Source: Myroides odoratus
GTDB lineage: Bacteria > Bacteroidota > Bacteroidia > Flavobacteriales > Flavobacteriaceae
NCBI RefSeq assembly: GCF_001549985.1
Contig: NZ_LROZ01000006.1
Coordinates: 124,001-188,000, forward strand
Length of the DNA stretch: 64,000 nt
Reading direction: 5' to 3'
In this document: positions 1 through 9,519 of the stretch, piece by piece
How positions within the stretch are numbered: the stretch's first letter is position 1
Layout: every line of letters begins with the position of its first letter
Position numbers and translations under genes: made by a program
The notes under the pieces: generated by a model
Database searches by the model: none
Told to the model about the DNA's origin: nothing
What the model saw: the letters and a program-made list of their open reading frames with translations, nothing else

Positions 1-1
1 A

Positions 2-1393
2 GAAGGATCTGGGCAAATTGTATTGGATGGATTTAATTCTTTAGCTGCTGCAGCTGCTAATAAAGATGCAGCTTATGACTTCTTAGATGATGCTAACTTA
101 GGTTACGTGGGAATTATCAACTATAACTACCAAAATAGATTCTTAGTTGACTTAACAGGTAGACGTGAAGGGTCATCTAAATTTACAGATAGAATTGGTT
201 ATTTCTATTCAGTAGGTGGGGCTTGGAATATGCATTTAGAAAATTGGATGGCTCATCAATCTACAATTTCAACGATGCGTTTTAGAGGATCATACGGAAC
301 AAATGGTAACTCTCAAATTAATCCAAACCAATATGTACGTCGCGCAGACATCGTTTCTTATGATGGTGAAGCAGCTTTAATCCCTGTTCAAATTGGTGGA
401 CCAATTGGATGGGAGAAACAACAAAAGATGGACTTTGGTTTCATGTTAGGTATGTTTGAAGATCGTATCACTTTGGGAGCTACATATTTTGAGAGTAAAA
501 CAAGTGACTTATTGTACAAGAAAACATTGTCGAAAATGTCTGGATTTGAATCTCAAATGATGAACATGGGAGCAATGAACAATCGTGGTATTGAGCTTGA
601 ATTAAATGCAGATATCGTAAGATCAAAGGATTTCAATATTTCAGTTGGTGCTAACTTCGGTACTGTTCGTAATAGAATTACAGAAATGCCTGTTATTGAT
701 GGGATAGAAATGGAGGATTACAAATCATACACAGCGGATGTTAGAGGACATGCTGTTGCTGAATGGTATATGCCTGATTGGGCTGGTGTTGATGCTCAAA
801 CAGGTCAGCCGATGTGGTTCGATAAAGACAACAATACTACTTCAGACTATTCTAAAGCAGAGTCAAGATTCCAAGGAGCAAGTGCTTTACCGAAATTTAC
901 AGGAGGTGCTAATTTACACGTAGATTATAAAGGATTCTTCTTAGATGGTATGTTTACTTTTGCAGGAGGACATAAAGTATACGAACAATATGCTTTCAAA
1001 ACTGCTGGAACAACAAGTGCTCTTGTTTCTTCAAATGCTTCTTCTGAAATGTTAGACAGATGGCAAAAACCTGGAGATATTACAGATGTGCCAATCGTTC
1101 AGTACAAAGCGACAGGTGGAAATGTTAATTTTACTAGCCCATCTTCAAGATTTTTACACGATGGTGATTATATTCGATTGAGAAATGTAACCTTAGGGTA
1201 TAACTTTAATCCAGAAATCCTTAGAACATTGAAAGTAGATGGTTTATCGCTTTCTGTAATTGGTACTAACTTATGGACTTGGGTTAAAGATAAAGGATTG
1301 AAATACGATCCAGAAGTAGATGCTTCAGGGTATGTAAATGTGGCTACTCCACCTGTGAAATCAATTGTATTCTCACTTAATGTTAAGTTTTAA
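2..1393 (+). CDS. SusC/RagA-type TonB-dependent receptor, 3' part
   Basis: The reading frame is open from the first bases of the window, so the gene's 5' end lies outside; about 463 codons remain. What is left is the C-terminal beta-barrel of a SusC-family outer-membrane transporter, with runs such as RGSYGTNGNSQINPNQY and the family ending SIVFSLNVKF with a terminal aromatic residue. SusC barrels import oligomeric nutrients with TonB energy beneath a SusD lipoprotein lid, and a SusD gene starts 6 nt downstream. Closely spaced matches (WYMPDWAGVDAQTG, RWQKPGDI, DPEVDASGYV) make it a close paralogue of the SusC at 9520-12543. Substrate unknown; no carbohydrate-active enzyme gene is nearby. Confidence 0.93.
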   Translation, partial: EGSGQIVLDGFNSLAAAAANKDAAYDFLDDANLGYVGIINYNYQNRFLVDLTGRREGSSKFTDRIGYFYSVGGAWNMHLENWMAHQSTISTMRFRGSYGTNGNSQINPNQYVRRADIVSYDGEAALIPVQIGGPIGWEKQQKMDFGFMLGMFEDRITLGATYFESKTSDLLYKKTLSKMSGFESQMMNMGAMNNRGIELELNADIVRSKDFNISVGANFGTVRNRITEMPVIDGIEMEDYKSYTADVRGHAVAEWYMPDWAGVDAQTGQPMWFDKDNNTTSDYSKAESRFQGASALPKFTGGANLHVDYKGFFLDGMFTFAGGHKVYEQYAFKTAGTTSALVSSNASSEMLDRWQKPGDITDVPIVQYKATGGNVNFTSPSSRFLHDGDYIRLRNVTLGYNFNPEILRTLKVDGLSLSVIGTNLWTWVKDKGLKYDPEVDASGYVNVATPPVKSIVFSLNVKF

Positions 1394-1399
1394 AAAGTT

Positions 1400-2917
1400 A
1401 TGAAAAAGATTATATTTTCAATTTTAGCAGTAACGTTATTGTCTTCTGGACTTACTAGTTGTTCAGATGATCGATTAGACGCTACTTTAGAAGGGGCTCG
1501 TGATATTGAAGCGAAACCCCTTGAAACGCTAACGGATTTGCGTGCAGCTGTATCTGGTGCTTACTATCGAATGGTAAATGCAGCTTATTACGGTCGTGAT
1601 ATTATCGTGTACAGTGAAGTTAGAGGAGATAATGCTTATGCAGCGGCTGGTTTTTCTAACCGTTTCCAAAATGTATCAGGATTCGATTTGACACCTACTC
1701 ATGCATTCCCTGCAGATACTTGGAAGAAAATTTACGAGGTAATCAGTTCAGCGAATTTAGCGATTGGATCGAATATCAAAACAGGAAATGAAACTGATAT
1801 TAAACAAGGAAAAGCTGAGGCTTTCGCTATTCGTGCTTTAGCTCACTTTGATTTATTGCGTATTTATGGTCAACAATATGTAGATGACCAAGGATTAGAT
1901 GCATTAGGTATTCCTTATATTACTCGATTCGGAGAATTAGATATGAAAAACTATAACCGTATTTCAGTAAGAGAGGTTAGAGATAATATCTATAAGGATT
2001 TAGATGAGGCATTGAAATTAGTAGATAAAAATGCTTCAAATAAAAAGCGCTTTACAGCACAGTCTATTCACGGAGTGAAATCGAGAGTAGCTTTGTTCTT
2101 TGGTGCTTTTGATGAGAATGATTATGCAATTGCTTTAGAAAGTGCAAAAACAGCCATGGAATTAGGTGGAGGAATTGTACAAAGAAGTGCATATATCGCT
2201 TCTTTTAGAGCGGAAGAACCACAAAGTAATTCTGTGTTTGAATTAGCGCAAGACAATATCAATAACCCAGGAAACAATTCATTATATAATATTTTTTCAT
2301 ATGATGGATATGGGGATGTTGTTGGTTTGGGTGAGAACTTACAAGATTTATTCGAAGATCAAACCGATATTCGTTCTTCTACTGATATGCAGCGATATAA
2401 TAATCTAGCTCAAAATGCAAAAGGAAACTACAAAAAAGTAGGACCTTATAAGTTTATTAAATTGACAAAAGAAGAATTAGAAGGTACTGTAGCAGTAGAT
2501 CCTGCTATTCGTTATAACTTAGAATACTACCGTAACTTTGGTAAATACACAGCTATTAGCTCAAATATCAAAGTGATGCGTTATGAAGAGTTAGTCTTTA
2601 ACTTCATTGAAGCAGCAGTGCGTACCAATACAGAAGAAGGTGTAGCATTAAACTTATTAAATCAGGTGGCTTCAGAGCGTTACGAAGGTAATCCAGCAAC
2701 AAAGTATACGTCACTTACTTTGGCAGATGTATTAACTGAAAGACGCAAAGAGTTAGTTTTTGAAGGATTCCGTTTCGAGGATAAAATGCGTAGCAAAGAA
2801 AATCTTGCTAGTACACCAATTGCAGAAGAGGTGAATTATGGAGCTTTTCAATTAGCTTTCCCTATTCCGCGTAATGAGATTAACGCTAGTAAAATTGCTC
2901 AAAATAAAGGATACTAA
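1400..2917 (+). CDS. SusD/RagB-type outer-membrane nutrient-binding lipoprotein
   Basis: A 505-residue lipoprotein with a type II signal peptide ending in LTSC (Cys about residue 21), placing it on the outer membrane. The body is helical and SusD-like: an N-terminal stretch with AAVSGAYYRMVNAAYYG, a TPR-like core (AFAIRALAHFDLLRIYG) and a C-terminal ERRKELVFEGFRFEDKMR block ending FPIPRNEIN, all hallmarks of the RagB/SusD family. It starts 6 nt after the SusC stop and is surely cotranscribed; the pair would form one transport complex. Closest relative in the window is the SusD at 12549-14003. Ligand cannot be read from the sequence. Confidence 0.93.
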   Translation: MKKIIFSILAVTLLSSGLTSCSDDRLDATLEGARDIEAKPLETLTDLRAAVSGAYYRMVNAAYYGRDIIVYSEVRGDNAYAAAGFSNRFQNVSGFDLTPTHAFPADTWKKIYEVISSANLAIGSNIKTGNETDIKQGKAEAFAIRALAHFDLLRIYGQQYVDDQGLDALGIPYITRFGELDMKNYNRISVREVRDNIYKDLDEALKLVDKNASNKKRFTAQSIHGVKSRVALFFGAFDENDYAIALESAKTAMELGGGIVQRSAYIASFRAEEPQSNSVFELAQDNINNPGNNSLYNIFSYDGYGDVVGLGENLQDLFEDQTDIRSSTDMQRYNNLAQNAKGNYKKVGPYKFIKLTKEELEGTVAVDPAIRYNLEYYRNFGKYTAISSNIKVMRYEELVFNFIEAAVRTNTEEGVALNLLNQVASERYEGNPATKYTSLTLADVLTERRKELVFEGFRFEDKMRSKENLASTPIAEEVNYGAFQLAFPIPRNEINASKIAQNKGY

Positions 2918-2961
2918 TTATAGTATTAAGAAAGTGAGTATATAAATAAGCTCTTACATAT

Positions 2962-2993
2962 AAAACCCCACTGTTTTTTCAGTGGGGTTTTTT
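2962..2993 (+). terminator. Intrinsic terminator of the first SusCD pair
   Basis: A 12-bp stem (AAAACCCCACTG / CAGTGGGGTTTT) with a six-T loop is followed by a T run. It lies between convergent genes and has A/T tracts on both sides, so it probably also stops the minus-strand lipoprotein transcript. Confidence 0.9.
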
Positions 2994-3015
2994 AGTTTTA
3001 AAAGAAGCGTTTGTT

Positions 3016-3618
3016 CTATTTCTTTTTAATGAATGTTTGAAGATCAATGTAGTCTTCTAAGGCTATGCGATCTGCATAATAACCTTCATCTGCTATTGTT
3101 GTAGGAGCTCCAAGATTACCTTTGTTGTCTGGTTTTCTAACGGTTCGTTTTATTGTAAAATAGACTTCAATGTAAAAGGCTTTTCCTTCTTTCTGATAAC
3201 GGATAGATTTATTTGTAATGCTTATCGATGCCGTTTGATTAATTGATGGAAAGGGATTTGGAAAAGGAGTCATGCTAACTACTAAGTTTTTAGGAGTAGC
3301 TTCGCCTGTCGTTGGGTTGTACGTAAATGTAAAACTTGTTTGGGACTTAGATAAATCTCTATAAGTGAAACGTCCACCACCTAAATGAGGGTTGCGAATA
3401 ATAAAAGAGCCTTCGTGAATGTTACTGTTTCTATAATACTCTAAATGAGTATAATATTCTTCTTTGTCGATACACTCCATGCAATTGCCATAATCAACTT
3501 CCTCTGTTACAGTTTGAGATGATTTTTTCAAATCCTGGTTTGTTGGTTCATCAAAATTGGAATCGGAGCTACAAGCCACTGCTATCGGCAGCAATGTAGC
3601 TAAAATAATTTTTTTCAT
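3016..3618 (-). CDS. Hypothetical lipoprotein of unknown function
   Basis: A 200-residue protein that I do not recognise. It begins with a lipoprotein signal peptide ending VACSSDS (Cys at residue 16), so it should be a lipid-anchored periplasmic or surface protein. The mature part starts with a short polar linker, has one CMEC pair (around residue 46), then beta-strand-rich sequence (GGGRFTYRDL, SFTFTYNPTTG) and a charged C-terminus. It is the only minus-strand gene within the SusCD cluster and converges on the terminator at 2962-2993. The ATG is supported by the signal peptide. It may bind something for the neighbouring transporters, but nothing in the sequence shows this. Confidence 0.75.
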   Translation of the reverse strand: MKKIILATLLPIAVACSSDSNFDEPTNQDLKKSSQTVTEEVDYGNCMECIDKEEYYTHLEYYRNSNIHEGSFIIRNPHLGGGRFTYRDLSKSQTSFTFTYNPTTGEATPKNLVVSMTPFPNPFPSINQTASISITNKSIRYQKEGKAFYIEVYFTIKRTVRKPDNKGNLGAPTTIADEGYYADRIALEDYIDLQTFIKKK

Positions 3619-4420
3619 AATTTAAATTAGTTTATTTGTTGTAAATATAATTATAAAAAATATGAGAGTTATATTGGTAATAATTAATATGGAATATTCT
3701 GTTTTTGTGTTAATATTTTTGCTGTTTATAGGGGGGTGTTGTGTTGTATTGATAAAAGGTGGTTTGATTTTTATATAATGAAATAAACTGCATTGAAAAG
3801 TGTTTTTGAATAGGGTTTAATGAAGAGTAAAATGACAAATTTGTATTTAGGTATACATTTTAAATAAATACAGAGAAATCAAGTGCAATGTCAAGGTAGC
3901 TAAACGCCTTATAAATAAAGAAACACTAGTTTATGGTAAAGGTTTTAACACTCAAATAAACCACGCAAAGCGTCTTAAATTATAGCGTAAATCAATGGTT
4001 TTTAGAAAGGTGCCTGATACATCTGTATCAGGCACCTTTTTGTTTATTATCGGTAGAGGAGTGAATGATTATTTATTTTTAACAATAGTTGCATTGCTCA
4101 AGAAAATATAGAAATCAATTTTGAATTTCTTTCTATATATAGCGGTTTTGTTTGTATTAACGCTCTTTTTTAATAGCTATTATAAGAAAAATGTTAGGTA
4201 GTGTTCGTTAATGAAAAAAGAGGGGTAATGCTAAAAAAATATTAAATGTTTGATTAGTCTAATATTTAGATACTTGAAGTTAGTGTTTTGGATTTTGTGT
4301 AACATTGCTCTATTTTTATTAAATTGGCAATAAAAACACGTATTATGCATATTTATTTCGTTAGTTTTTATTTTTTAGAAGATATGTCCTGTATGCACTA
4401 AAATGGTTCTGATAAAAAAG
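3619..4420. other. Gene-free stretch with an orphan terminator
   Basis: About 800 bp, very A/T-rich, with no credible coding frame. It should contain the minus-strand lipoprotein promoter (not identified) and upstream sequence for the SusC at 4459. A strong hairpin terminator sits in the middle (4006-4041). One TAnnTTTG box (3714-3721) lies about 290 nt upstream of it but has no TTG at the right distance. Confidence 0.7.
4006..4041 (+). terminator. Strong intrinsic terminator without an obvious gene
   Basis: A perfect 15-bp stem (AAAGGTGCCTGATAC / GTATCAGGCACCTTT) with a 4-nt ATCT loop and a T tract. No plus-strand gene lies upstream until the terminated SusD gene at 2917, so either an unannotated RNA ends here or the hairpin insulates the SusC promoter region. 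Confidence 0.8.
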
Positions 4421-4458
4421 GTTTAGATTTGTTTAACTAACTAATCAATTTTTTAAGA
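4421..4458 (+). promoter_or_regulatory. Conserved SusC leader with TAnnTTTG box
   Basis: The 38 nt before the ATG match 9483-9519 except for one extra A. The shared block contains TAGATTTG (4424-4431), a fit to the Bacteroidota -7 box TAnnTTTG, and then an A/T-rich 5' leader of about 20 nt. No good TTG box was found 17-23 nt upstream here. Confidence 0.5.
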
Positions 4459-7400
4459 ATGAGATCGAAGATTAAGTGGATTTATGCGTGCATCATGATC
4501 CTGCTTGTACAAGTGGGGTTTGCGCAGGAAAAAACACTATCGGGAGTGGTATCAGAAGAAGGTATGCCACTACCAGGGGTGACGGTTGTGATTCAAGGAA
4601 CCCAGATGGGGACACAAACCGATTTAGATGGTAAATATTCCATAAAAGCCAAGCAAGGTGAAGTGCTTGTCTTTTCGTTTATTGGAATGAAAGATGTGAA
4701 GCACACCGTTGGGGGTGCGAATGTGTTTAACGTAGCTATGGTTGCTGATGAACATCAATTGGAGGAAGTAGTGGTTACCGCTATGGGAATCAAGCGAAGT
4801 GCAAAAGCTTTAGGATACGCGACACAAGAAATTAAAGCAGCGGATTTGAACAAAACTGAAAACAGCAGTTTATCAGGTGCGTTACAAGGGAAATTAGCAG
4901 GGGTGCAAATCACACCATCAAGTGGTGCACCAGGGGCTTCTTCTCAAATTATAATTCGCGGCGCTCGTTCTTTTACAGGAAATAATACGCCTTTGTATGT
5001 TATTGACGGGATGCCTATCGAATCTACAGCACCAATTTCTACTGGAAATAGTGTGTCAGGGACTGATATTGCTAACCGCGCGATTGATATCGATCCAAGT
5101 GATATTGAAACCATCAACATCCTAAAAGGACAAGCGGCTTCTGCTTTATATGGTATCCGCGCATCCAATGGTGTAGTGGTAATCACAACTAAAAGCGGAC
5201 GAGGACTAAAAGAAGGAAAACCGGTGATTAGTTTTACGTCAACCAGTAGTTTTGAGACCTTATCTAAAAAACCAAGTTTGCAAAAAACCTACGCACAAGG
5301 TACAAAAGGAAAGTATGATCCATATAGCTCAATGTCTTGGGGACCTAAAATTTCCGAATTGCCAAATGATCCAATCTATGGTGGAAATATACTGAATCCT
5401 GATAATGTAAATGGTGGAGTTCTACGTCCAGGACAATATTATGTACCTCAATTAGCAAAAGCAGGATTGGATCCTTGGGTAACACCAGGAGTATATGATA
5501 ACATTGATGATTATTTTAGAACAGGTAAAACCTTGACAAATAACTTCAATATTAGCCAAAATACAGGGAAAACGAATTACTCGTTTGGTTTGGCAAATAC
5601 AAAACAAGAAGGGATTATGCCAGGTACGGAAATGAAACGTACGACGATTAAATTCTCGGGTGAAACGAAGTTAAACTCAGAATGGACTACGGGGTTTGCA
5701 GGTAGTTATATCACAAGTGATGTACGAAAAGCTTCTGCAGCAAATAATTCTGTATTACCAGGAATCTGGGGAGGACCAGTGAGCTATAATCTAAAAGGAA
5801 TTCCATACGGAAGTGAAATTAATCCGTATGATCAAGTTCATTACAGAGCTACTGGTTTTGATAATCCATATTGGGCCGCGCAGCACAATGAGTTTTCTGA
5901 AAAAACAGGTCGTTTTTATGGAAATGCAAATATTGCTTATGCGCCAGAAATTAGTACAGATGGATCTAAAAACATAACGTTCCGTTATCAAGCAGGAGTA
6001 GATACATACACTACTCATTATAGAGATGTTTACGAATTCGGTTCTGCTCATGATTTGACAGGAAATAATGCGAATTTAAATTTATATGGGCTTACGAATA
6101 CAGTAACCAACTCTTTATTTACCATCAACTACGATATGTTGTTAGGGGATGATTTCCGCTTTGATATCATGGTTGGAAATGAGTTCAATGAGACGACTTT
6201 AAAAATGTATGATGATTTAGGAGTAGGGCTAAACTTTGGAGGATGGCCTACCATCGGTAATGCGGTTAATGTTACTTCAAAAGAAACACGTGAGATGAGA
6301 CGTAATGTTGGGTTCTTCTCGAATGTTGGTTTTTCTTACCGTGATATGATTTTCTTGAATGGTACGATTCGTAAAGATATTGTCTCTACCATGCCAAGAG
6401 GAAATAGAGATTTTGTCTATCCTTCGGTATCTTTAGGTTTTGTGTTGACAGAGCTCGAAGGATTAAAAGGGAACAGTGTTTTAAGTTTTGCTAAATTAAG
6501 AGGATCTTACGCAGAAGTAGGGCAAGCTGGAGAATTTAAAAAACCGTATTATTATACACCAAGTTATGCAGGAGGTTTCTGGGGAACGGCTAGCCCGATT
6601 CTCTATCCATTAAATGAAGCTGTTGGGTATATTCCAAGTACAACAATCTATGATCCAGAGTTAAAACCACAAAATACCAAATCATGGGAGTTTGGTGGAG
6701 ACTTTAGATTCTTTGATAACCGATTTGGAATTGACTATACTTTCTCACGCCAAGATGTGAAAGATCAAATTTTCCCAGTGCCTTTACCAGGATCAACAGG
6801 AGCAGCTAGTTTTGTAACGAATGGAGGGAAAATTCATACGATTGCGCATGAAATTACAGCTTTTGTAACACCAATCCAAACGCAAGATTGGCAATGGTCG
6901 ATTAATGCTAACTTCTCTAAAATTGATTCGAAAGTAGATGAGTTGAAAGAAGGAGTTGAGAATATTATGCTAGGAGGGTTTGTGGAACCACAAATTCGCG
7001 CACAAGCAGGAGATCGTTTCCCTGTAATTTATGGAAACTCATTCGCTAGAAATGAAAATGGTGATATTTTAGTTGGTGCAGATGGTATGCCTCTAGTAGG
7101 AGAAACAAAAGCATTAGGAGAGGTAGCACCTAAATTTATCTTAGGAGGTTCTACGAGTTTAACTTGGAAAAGTTGGAACTTAAGTGCAACAGTTGAATGG
7201 AAAAACGGTGGAAAAATGTACAGTGGATCGAATATGGGAATGAAACTATATGGGGTAGATTCTAGTACAGGAAACCGTGATCAATCATTTGTATTTAATG
7301 GGGTTCGCGAACAAGCAGATGGTTCATACGTGAAAAATGACGTAGCCATTACAGGAGCAACACGTGAACGTTACGAAAATGTAATGAGTAATATTACAGA

Positions 7401-7650
7401 AAGCAATGTATACGATGCAAGTTTTGTAAAATTACGCGATGTAAGCTTGGGGTATAAGTTTGATAAGATTTGGAAAGATAAAGTAGACGTAAAGGTATCT
7501 GCTTTTGCACGTAATTTATTGTTGTGGTCAAAAATGCCAAACTTAGATCCAGAAGCATCTCAAGGAAATAATAACATGAGTGGTGGTTTTGAACATTATT
7601 CAATCCCTCAAGCCAAAAGTATTGGTTTCTCAGTAAATGTTACATTTTAA
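4459..7650 (+). CDS. SusC/RagA-type TonB-dependent receptor
   Basis: 1063 residues, full length for the family. Order: signal peptide 1-22 (cut after GFA); carboxypeptidase-regulatory-like domain about 25-100 (GVVSEEGMPLPGVTVVIQG, GTQTDLDGKYSI); a TonB-box-like LEEVVV at about 101-106; plug domain about 115-235 (ALQGKLAGVQI, IIIRGARS, PLYVIDGMPI); then the 22-strand-type barrel ending SIGFSVNVTF. It imports an unknown nutrient with the SusD-like lipoprotein encoded 13 nt downstream. Its first 106 residues are nearly those of the SusC at 9520, but the plug and barrel are of another subfamily. The ATG is fixed by the signal peptide. Confidence 0.96.
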   Translation: MRSKIKWIYACIMILLVQVGFAQEKTLSGVVSEEGMPLPGVTVVIQGTQMGTQTDLDGKYSIKAKQGEVLVFSFIGMKDVKHTVGGANVFNVAMVADEHQLEEVVVTAMGIKRSAKALGYATQEIKAADLNKTENSSLSGALQGKLAGVQITPSSGAPGASSQIIIRGARSFTGNNTPLYVIDGMPIESTAPISTGNSVSGTDIANRAIDIDPSDIETINILKGQAASALYGIRASNGVVVITTKSGRGLKEGKPVISFTSTSSFETLSKKPSLQKTYAQGTKGKYDPYSSMSWGPKISELPNDPIYGGNILNPDNVNGGVLRPGQYYVPQLAKAGLDPWVTPGVYDNIDDYFRTGKTLTNNFNISQNTGKTNYSFGLANTKQEGIMPGTEMKRTTIKFSGETKLNSEWTTGFAGSYITSDVRKASAANNSVLPGIWGGPVSYNLKGIPYGSEINPYDQVHYRATGFDNPYWAAQHNEFSEKTGRFYGNANIAYAPEISTDGSKNITFRYQAGVDTYTTHYRDVYEFGSAHDLTGNNANLNLYGLTNTVTNSLFTINYDMLLGDDFRFDIMVGNEFNETTLKMYDDLGVGLNFGGWPTIGNAVNVTSKETREMRRNVGFFSNVGFSYRDMIFLNGTIRKDIVSTMPRGNRDFVYPSVSLGFVLTELEGLKGNSVLSFAKLRGSYAEVGQAGEFKKPYYYTPSYAGGFWGTASPILYPLNEAVGYIPSTTIYDPELKPQNTKSWEFGGDFRFFDNRFGIDYTFSRQDVKDQIFPVPLPGSTGAASFVTNGGKIHTIAHEITAFVTPIQTQDWQWSINANFSKIDSKVDELKEGVENIMLGGFVEPQIRAQAGDRFPVIYGNSFARNENGDILVGADGMPLVGETKALGEVAPKFILGGSTSLTWKSWNLSATVEWKNGGKMYSGSNMGMKLYGVDSSTGNRDQSFVFNGVREQADGSYVKNDVAITGATRERYENVMSNITESNVYDASFVKLRDVSLGYKFDKIWKDKVDVKVSAFARNLLLWSKMPNLDPEASQGNNNMSGGFEHYSIPQAKSIGFSVNVTF

Positions 7651-7663
7651 TTAGTCGAGAAAA

Positions 7664-9157
7664 ATGAAAAGAATAAAATATATTTTAGCGAGTATAGTCG
7701 TGGCGGCTTTAACTTTGCAATCATGTTCTGAGGATAAGATGGACGACATCAACAAAAATAAAAATGATCCTGAATTTATGGAATCTAGATTTATTATTAC
7801 GGATGTAATCAATAGAACAGGTTTTTCAATTACCGGGTCAGATTTAGCTTTTTATGCATCAATCTATACAGAATTACTAGGAGGTGGACATGCTCAATTT
7901 TACAATGCACAAGAACGCTTAGGTGAACCATCTTTAAGTACAACTTATAATAACCAGTGGAATGCACTTTACATCAACTTGCGAAGCTTAAAGTTTGTAG
8001 AGCAAAAATGTTCACCAGGTGGAGAAGAAGCGGGTAATTACCATGCATTGGGAATCGCTCAAATTTTAAAAGCGTATAATTTAGCTATGCTGACTGACTT
8101 GTTTGGGGATGTACCTTATTCGGAAGCATTAGAACCATTGCTAAACCCACAGGCAAAGATTGATAAACAAGAGGATATTTATAAAGCCGTATTTCAATTG
8201 TTAGATGATGGAATTGCTAATTTAGCGAAAGATACAGAGTACGCTAGTATAGGAAAACAAGACTTCTTGTATATAAATGGAGATGTTGAGAGTTGGACAA
8301 AAGCTGCTTATGGGTTAAAGGCAAGATATTTAATGCAGTTGTCGGCAAGAACTCCAGACTATCAAGGGGTAATTGATAATGTGGATAAATCTTTTGCAAA
8401 TGCTAGTGAGGATTTGACTTACCGCGTATCAGGGGTAATGTATCCTTTTTATAGATTAAATGTGGTAAGAAATGGATTGTTTTCATCTAAAACGTACTAT
8501 GATTTAATGCAAAAATTAGATCCAGCTGACCCGCGTTTGAATGATTATTTTGTAAAAGTTGGCAAGAATAAAGATCAACTTGTTTTAATTGATCACAGTA
8601 AAGAAGTGGCACAAGCGCAATCCTATTCTCCTTCGGGATTAAGTGCTGGAAGTGCTAATGCAAATAATGCAGTGTACTTAATGAGTTACCATGAATTGTT
8701 GTTCTTGAAAGCGGAGGCACAGGCACGTTTAGGTGATCCGCAAGCGAATGCCACTTTACAAGCAGCAGTTGATGCTGGATATATAAATAAGAAACAAAAG
8801 TTTACGTATGTACGTTTTACTCCAAGTACTGATCCAAATATTCCAGATCCAGAGAATGGATATAATAGAAATTTACCTGGAAATCTAACTGGAGAGGCGC
8901 TATTAAAACGCATTGCTGAAGAGAAGTATTTATCTGCTTTTGAAGTAGAAAGTATTGAAATATACAATGACATCAGAAGATGGAAAGCAATGGGAGAAAA
9001 TTTAATTGAGTTGCAACATAGAGACCCAACTAAATTTCCTAAGCGCTTTGCATACGGAAACTCAGATGTATCAAACAACCCACACGTAAGAGCAGCTTAC
9101 GGTGATGGAAGTTATGTATACACAGAAGATGTTTGGTGGGCAGGTGGAACTAGATAA
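7664..9157 (+). CDS. SusD-like lipoprotein of the SusD-like_2 type
   Basis: 497 residues with a lipoprotein signal ending LQSC (Cys about residue 21). The N-terminal DDINKNKNDPEFM and the later SYHELLFLKAEAQARLG block resemble the second SusD subfamily (SusD-like_2) rather than the RagB type of the flanking pairs. It lies 13 nt after the SusC gene, so the two form a transport pair. The C-terminal part contains an EEKYLSAFEVESIEIYNDIRRW-like segment, also typical. Ligand unknown; proteins of this subfamily often occur without glycan-degrading enzymes, as here. Confidence 0.88.
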   Translation: MKRIKYILASIVVAALTLQSCSEDKMDDINKNKNDPEFMESRFIITDVINRTGFSITGSDLAFYASIYTELLGGGHAQFYNAQERLGEPSLSTTYNNQWNALYINLRSLKFVEQKCSPGGEEAGNYHALGIAQILKAYNLAMLTDLFGDVPYSEALEPLLNPQAKIDKQEDIYKAVFQLLDDGIANLAKDTEYASIGKQDFLYINGDVESWTKAAYGLKARYLMQLSARTPDYQGVIDNVDKSFANASEDLTYRVSGVMYPFYRLNVVRNGLFSSKTYYDLMQKLDPADPRLNDYFVKVGKNKDQLVLIDHSKEVAQAQSYSPSGLSAGSANANNAVYLMSYHELLFLKAEAQARLGDPQANATLQAAVDAGYINKKQKFTYVRFTPSTDPNIPDPENGYNRNLPGNLTGEALLKRIAEEKYLSAFEVESIEIYNDIRRWKAMGENLIELQHRDPTKFPKRFAYGNSDVSNNPHVRAAYGDGSYVYTEDVWWAGGTR

Positions 9158-9482
9158 ACCGAAACAGTAAACATGTTTAGATATAGAAAAGAGGAAGTCG
9201 AAAGACTTCCTCTTTTTTTATGTGCATAATTGAAAAAATAGTTTATAGAATAGCTGATGCTAAGGGTAGGAGGAGAAAAATGGGGCGCGCTGTTTTTTAC
9301 TTGGTAAGGCAGATGAACTAAAGGATTTTAATTCATTTAGTTAATAATTTTATTTGTTTGAAATTGTGTTTTTATTATGAATAAATACGGGTGTTATTGG
9401 GTTGTTAGTGGTTAATGTGGTAATTATTTAGAAAAAACGATAATGAATAGTTAATTTATCTCTGGGATTTGTTAAAAATATT
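9158..9482. other. Intergenic region before the third SusCD pair
   Basis: About 325 bp holding the terminator at 9187-9219 and otherwise A/T-rich DNA without a credible gene. A TTTG at 9468-9471 lies 14 nt before the TAGATTTG box at 9486-9493, slightly close for a standard flavobacterial promoter. Confidence 0.6.
9187..9219 (+). terminator. Intrinsic terminator of the second SusCD pair
   Basis: Stem GAGGAAGTC / GACTTCCTC (9191-9199 with 9204-9212), extendable by A-T pairs, GAAA tetraloop, seven T residues. Confidence 0.93.
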
Positions 9483-9519
9483 GTTTAGATTTGTTTAACT
9501 AACTAATCAATTTTTTAGA
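9483..9519 (+). promoter_or_regulatory. Conserved SusC leader, second copy
   Basis: 37 nt almost identical to 4421-4458, including TAGATTTG (9486-9493) and the sequence up to the ATG. Sequence further upstream is unrelated between the two copies, so the conservation stops sharply at the 5' end of this block. Confidence 0.5.
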
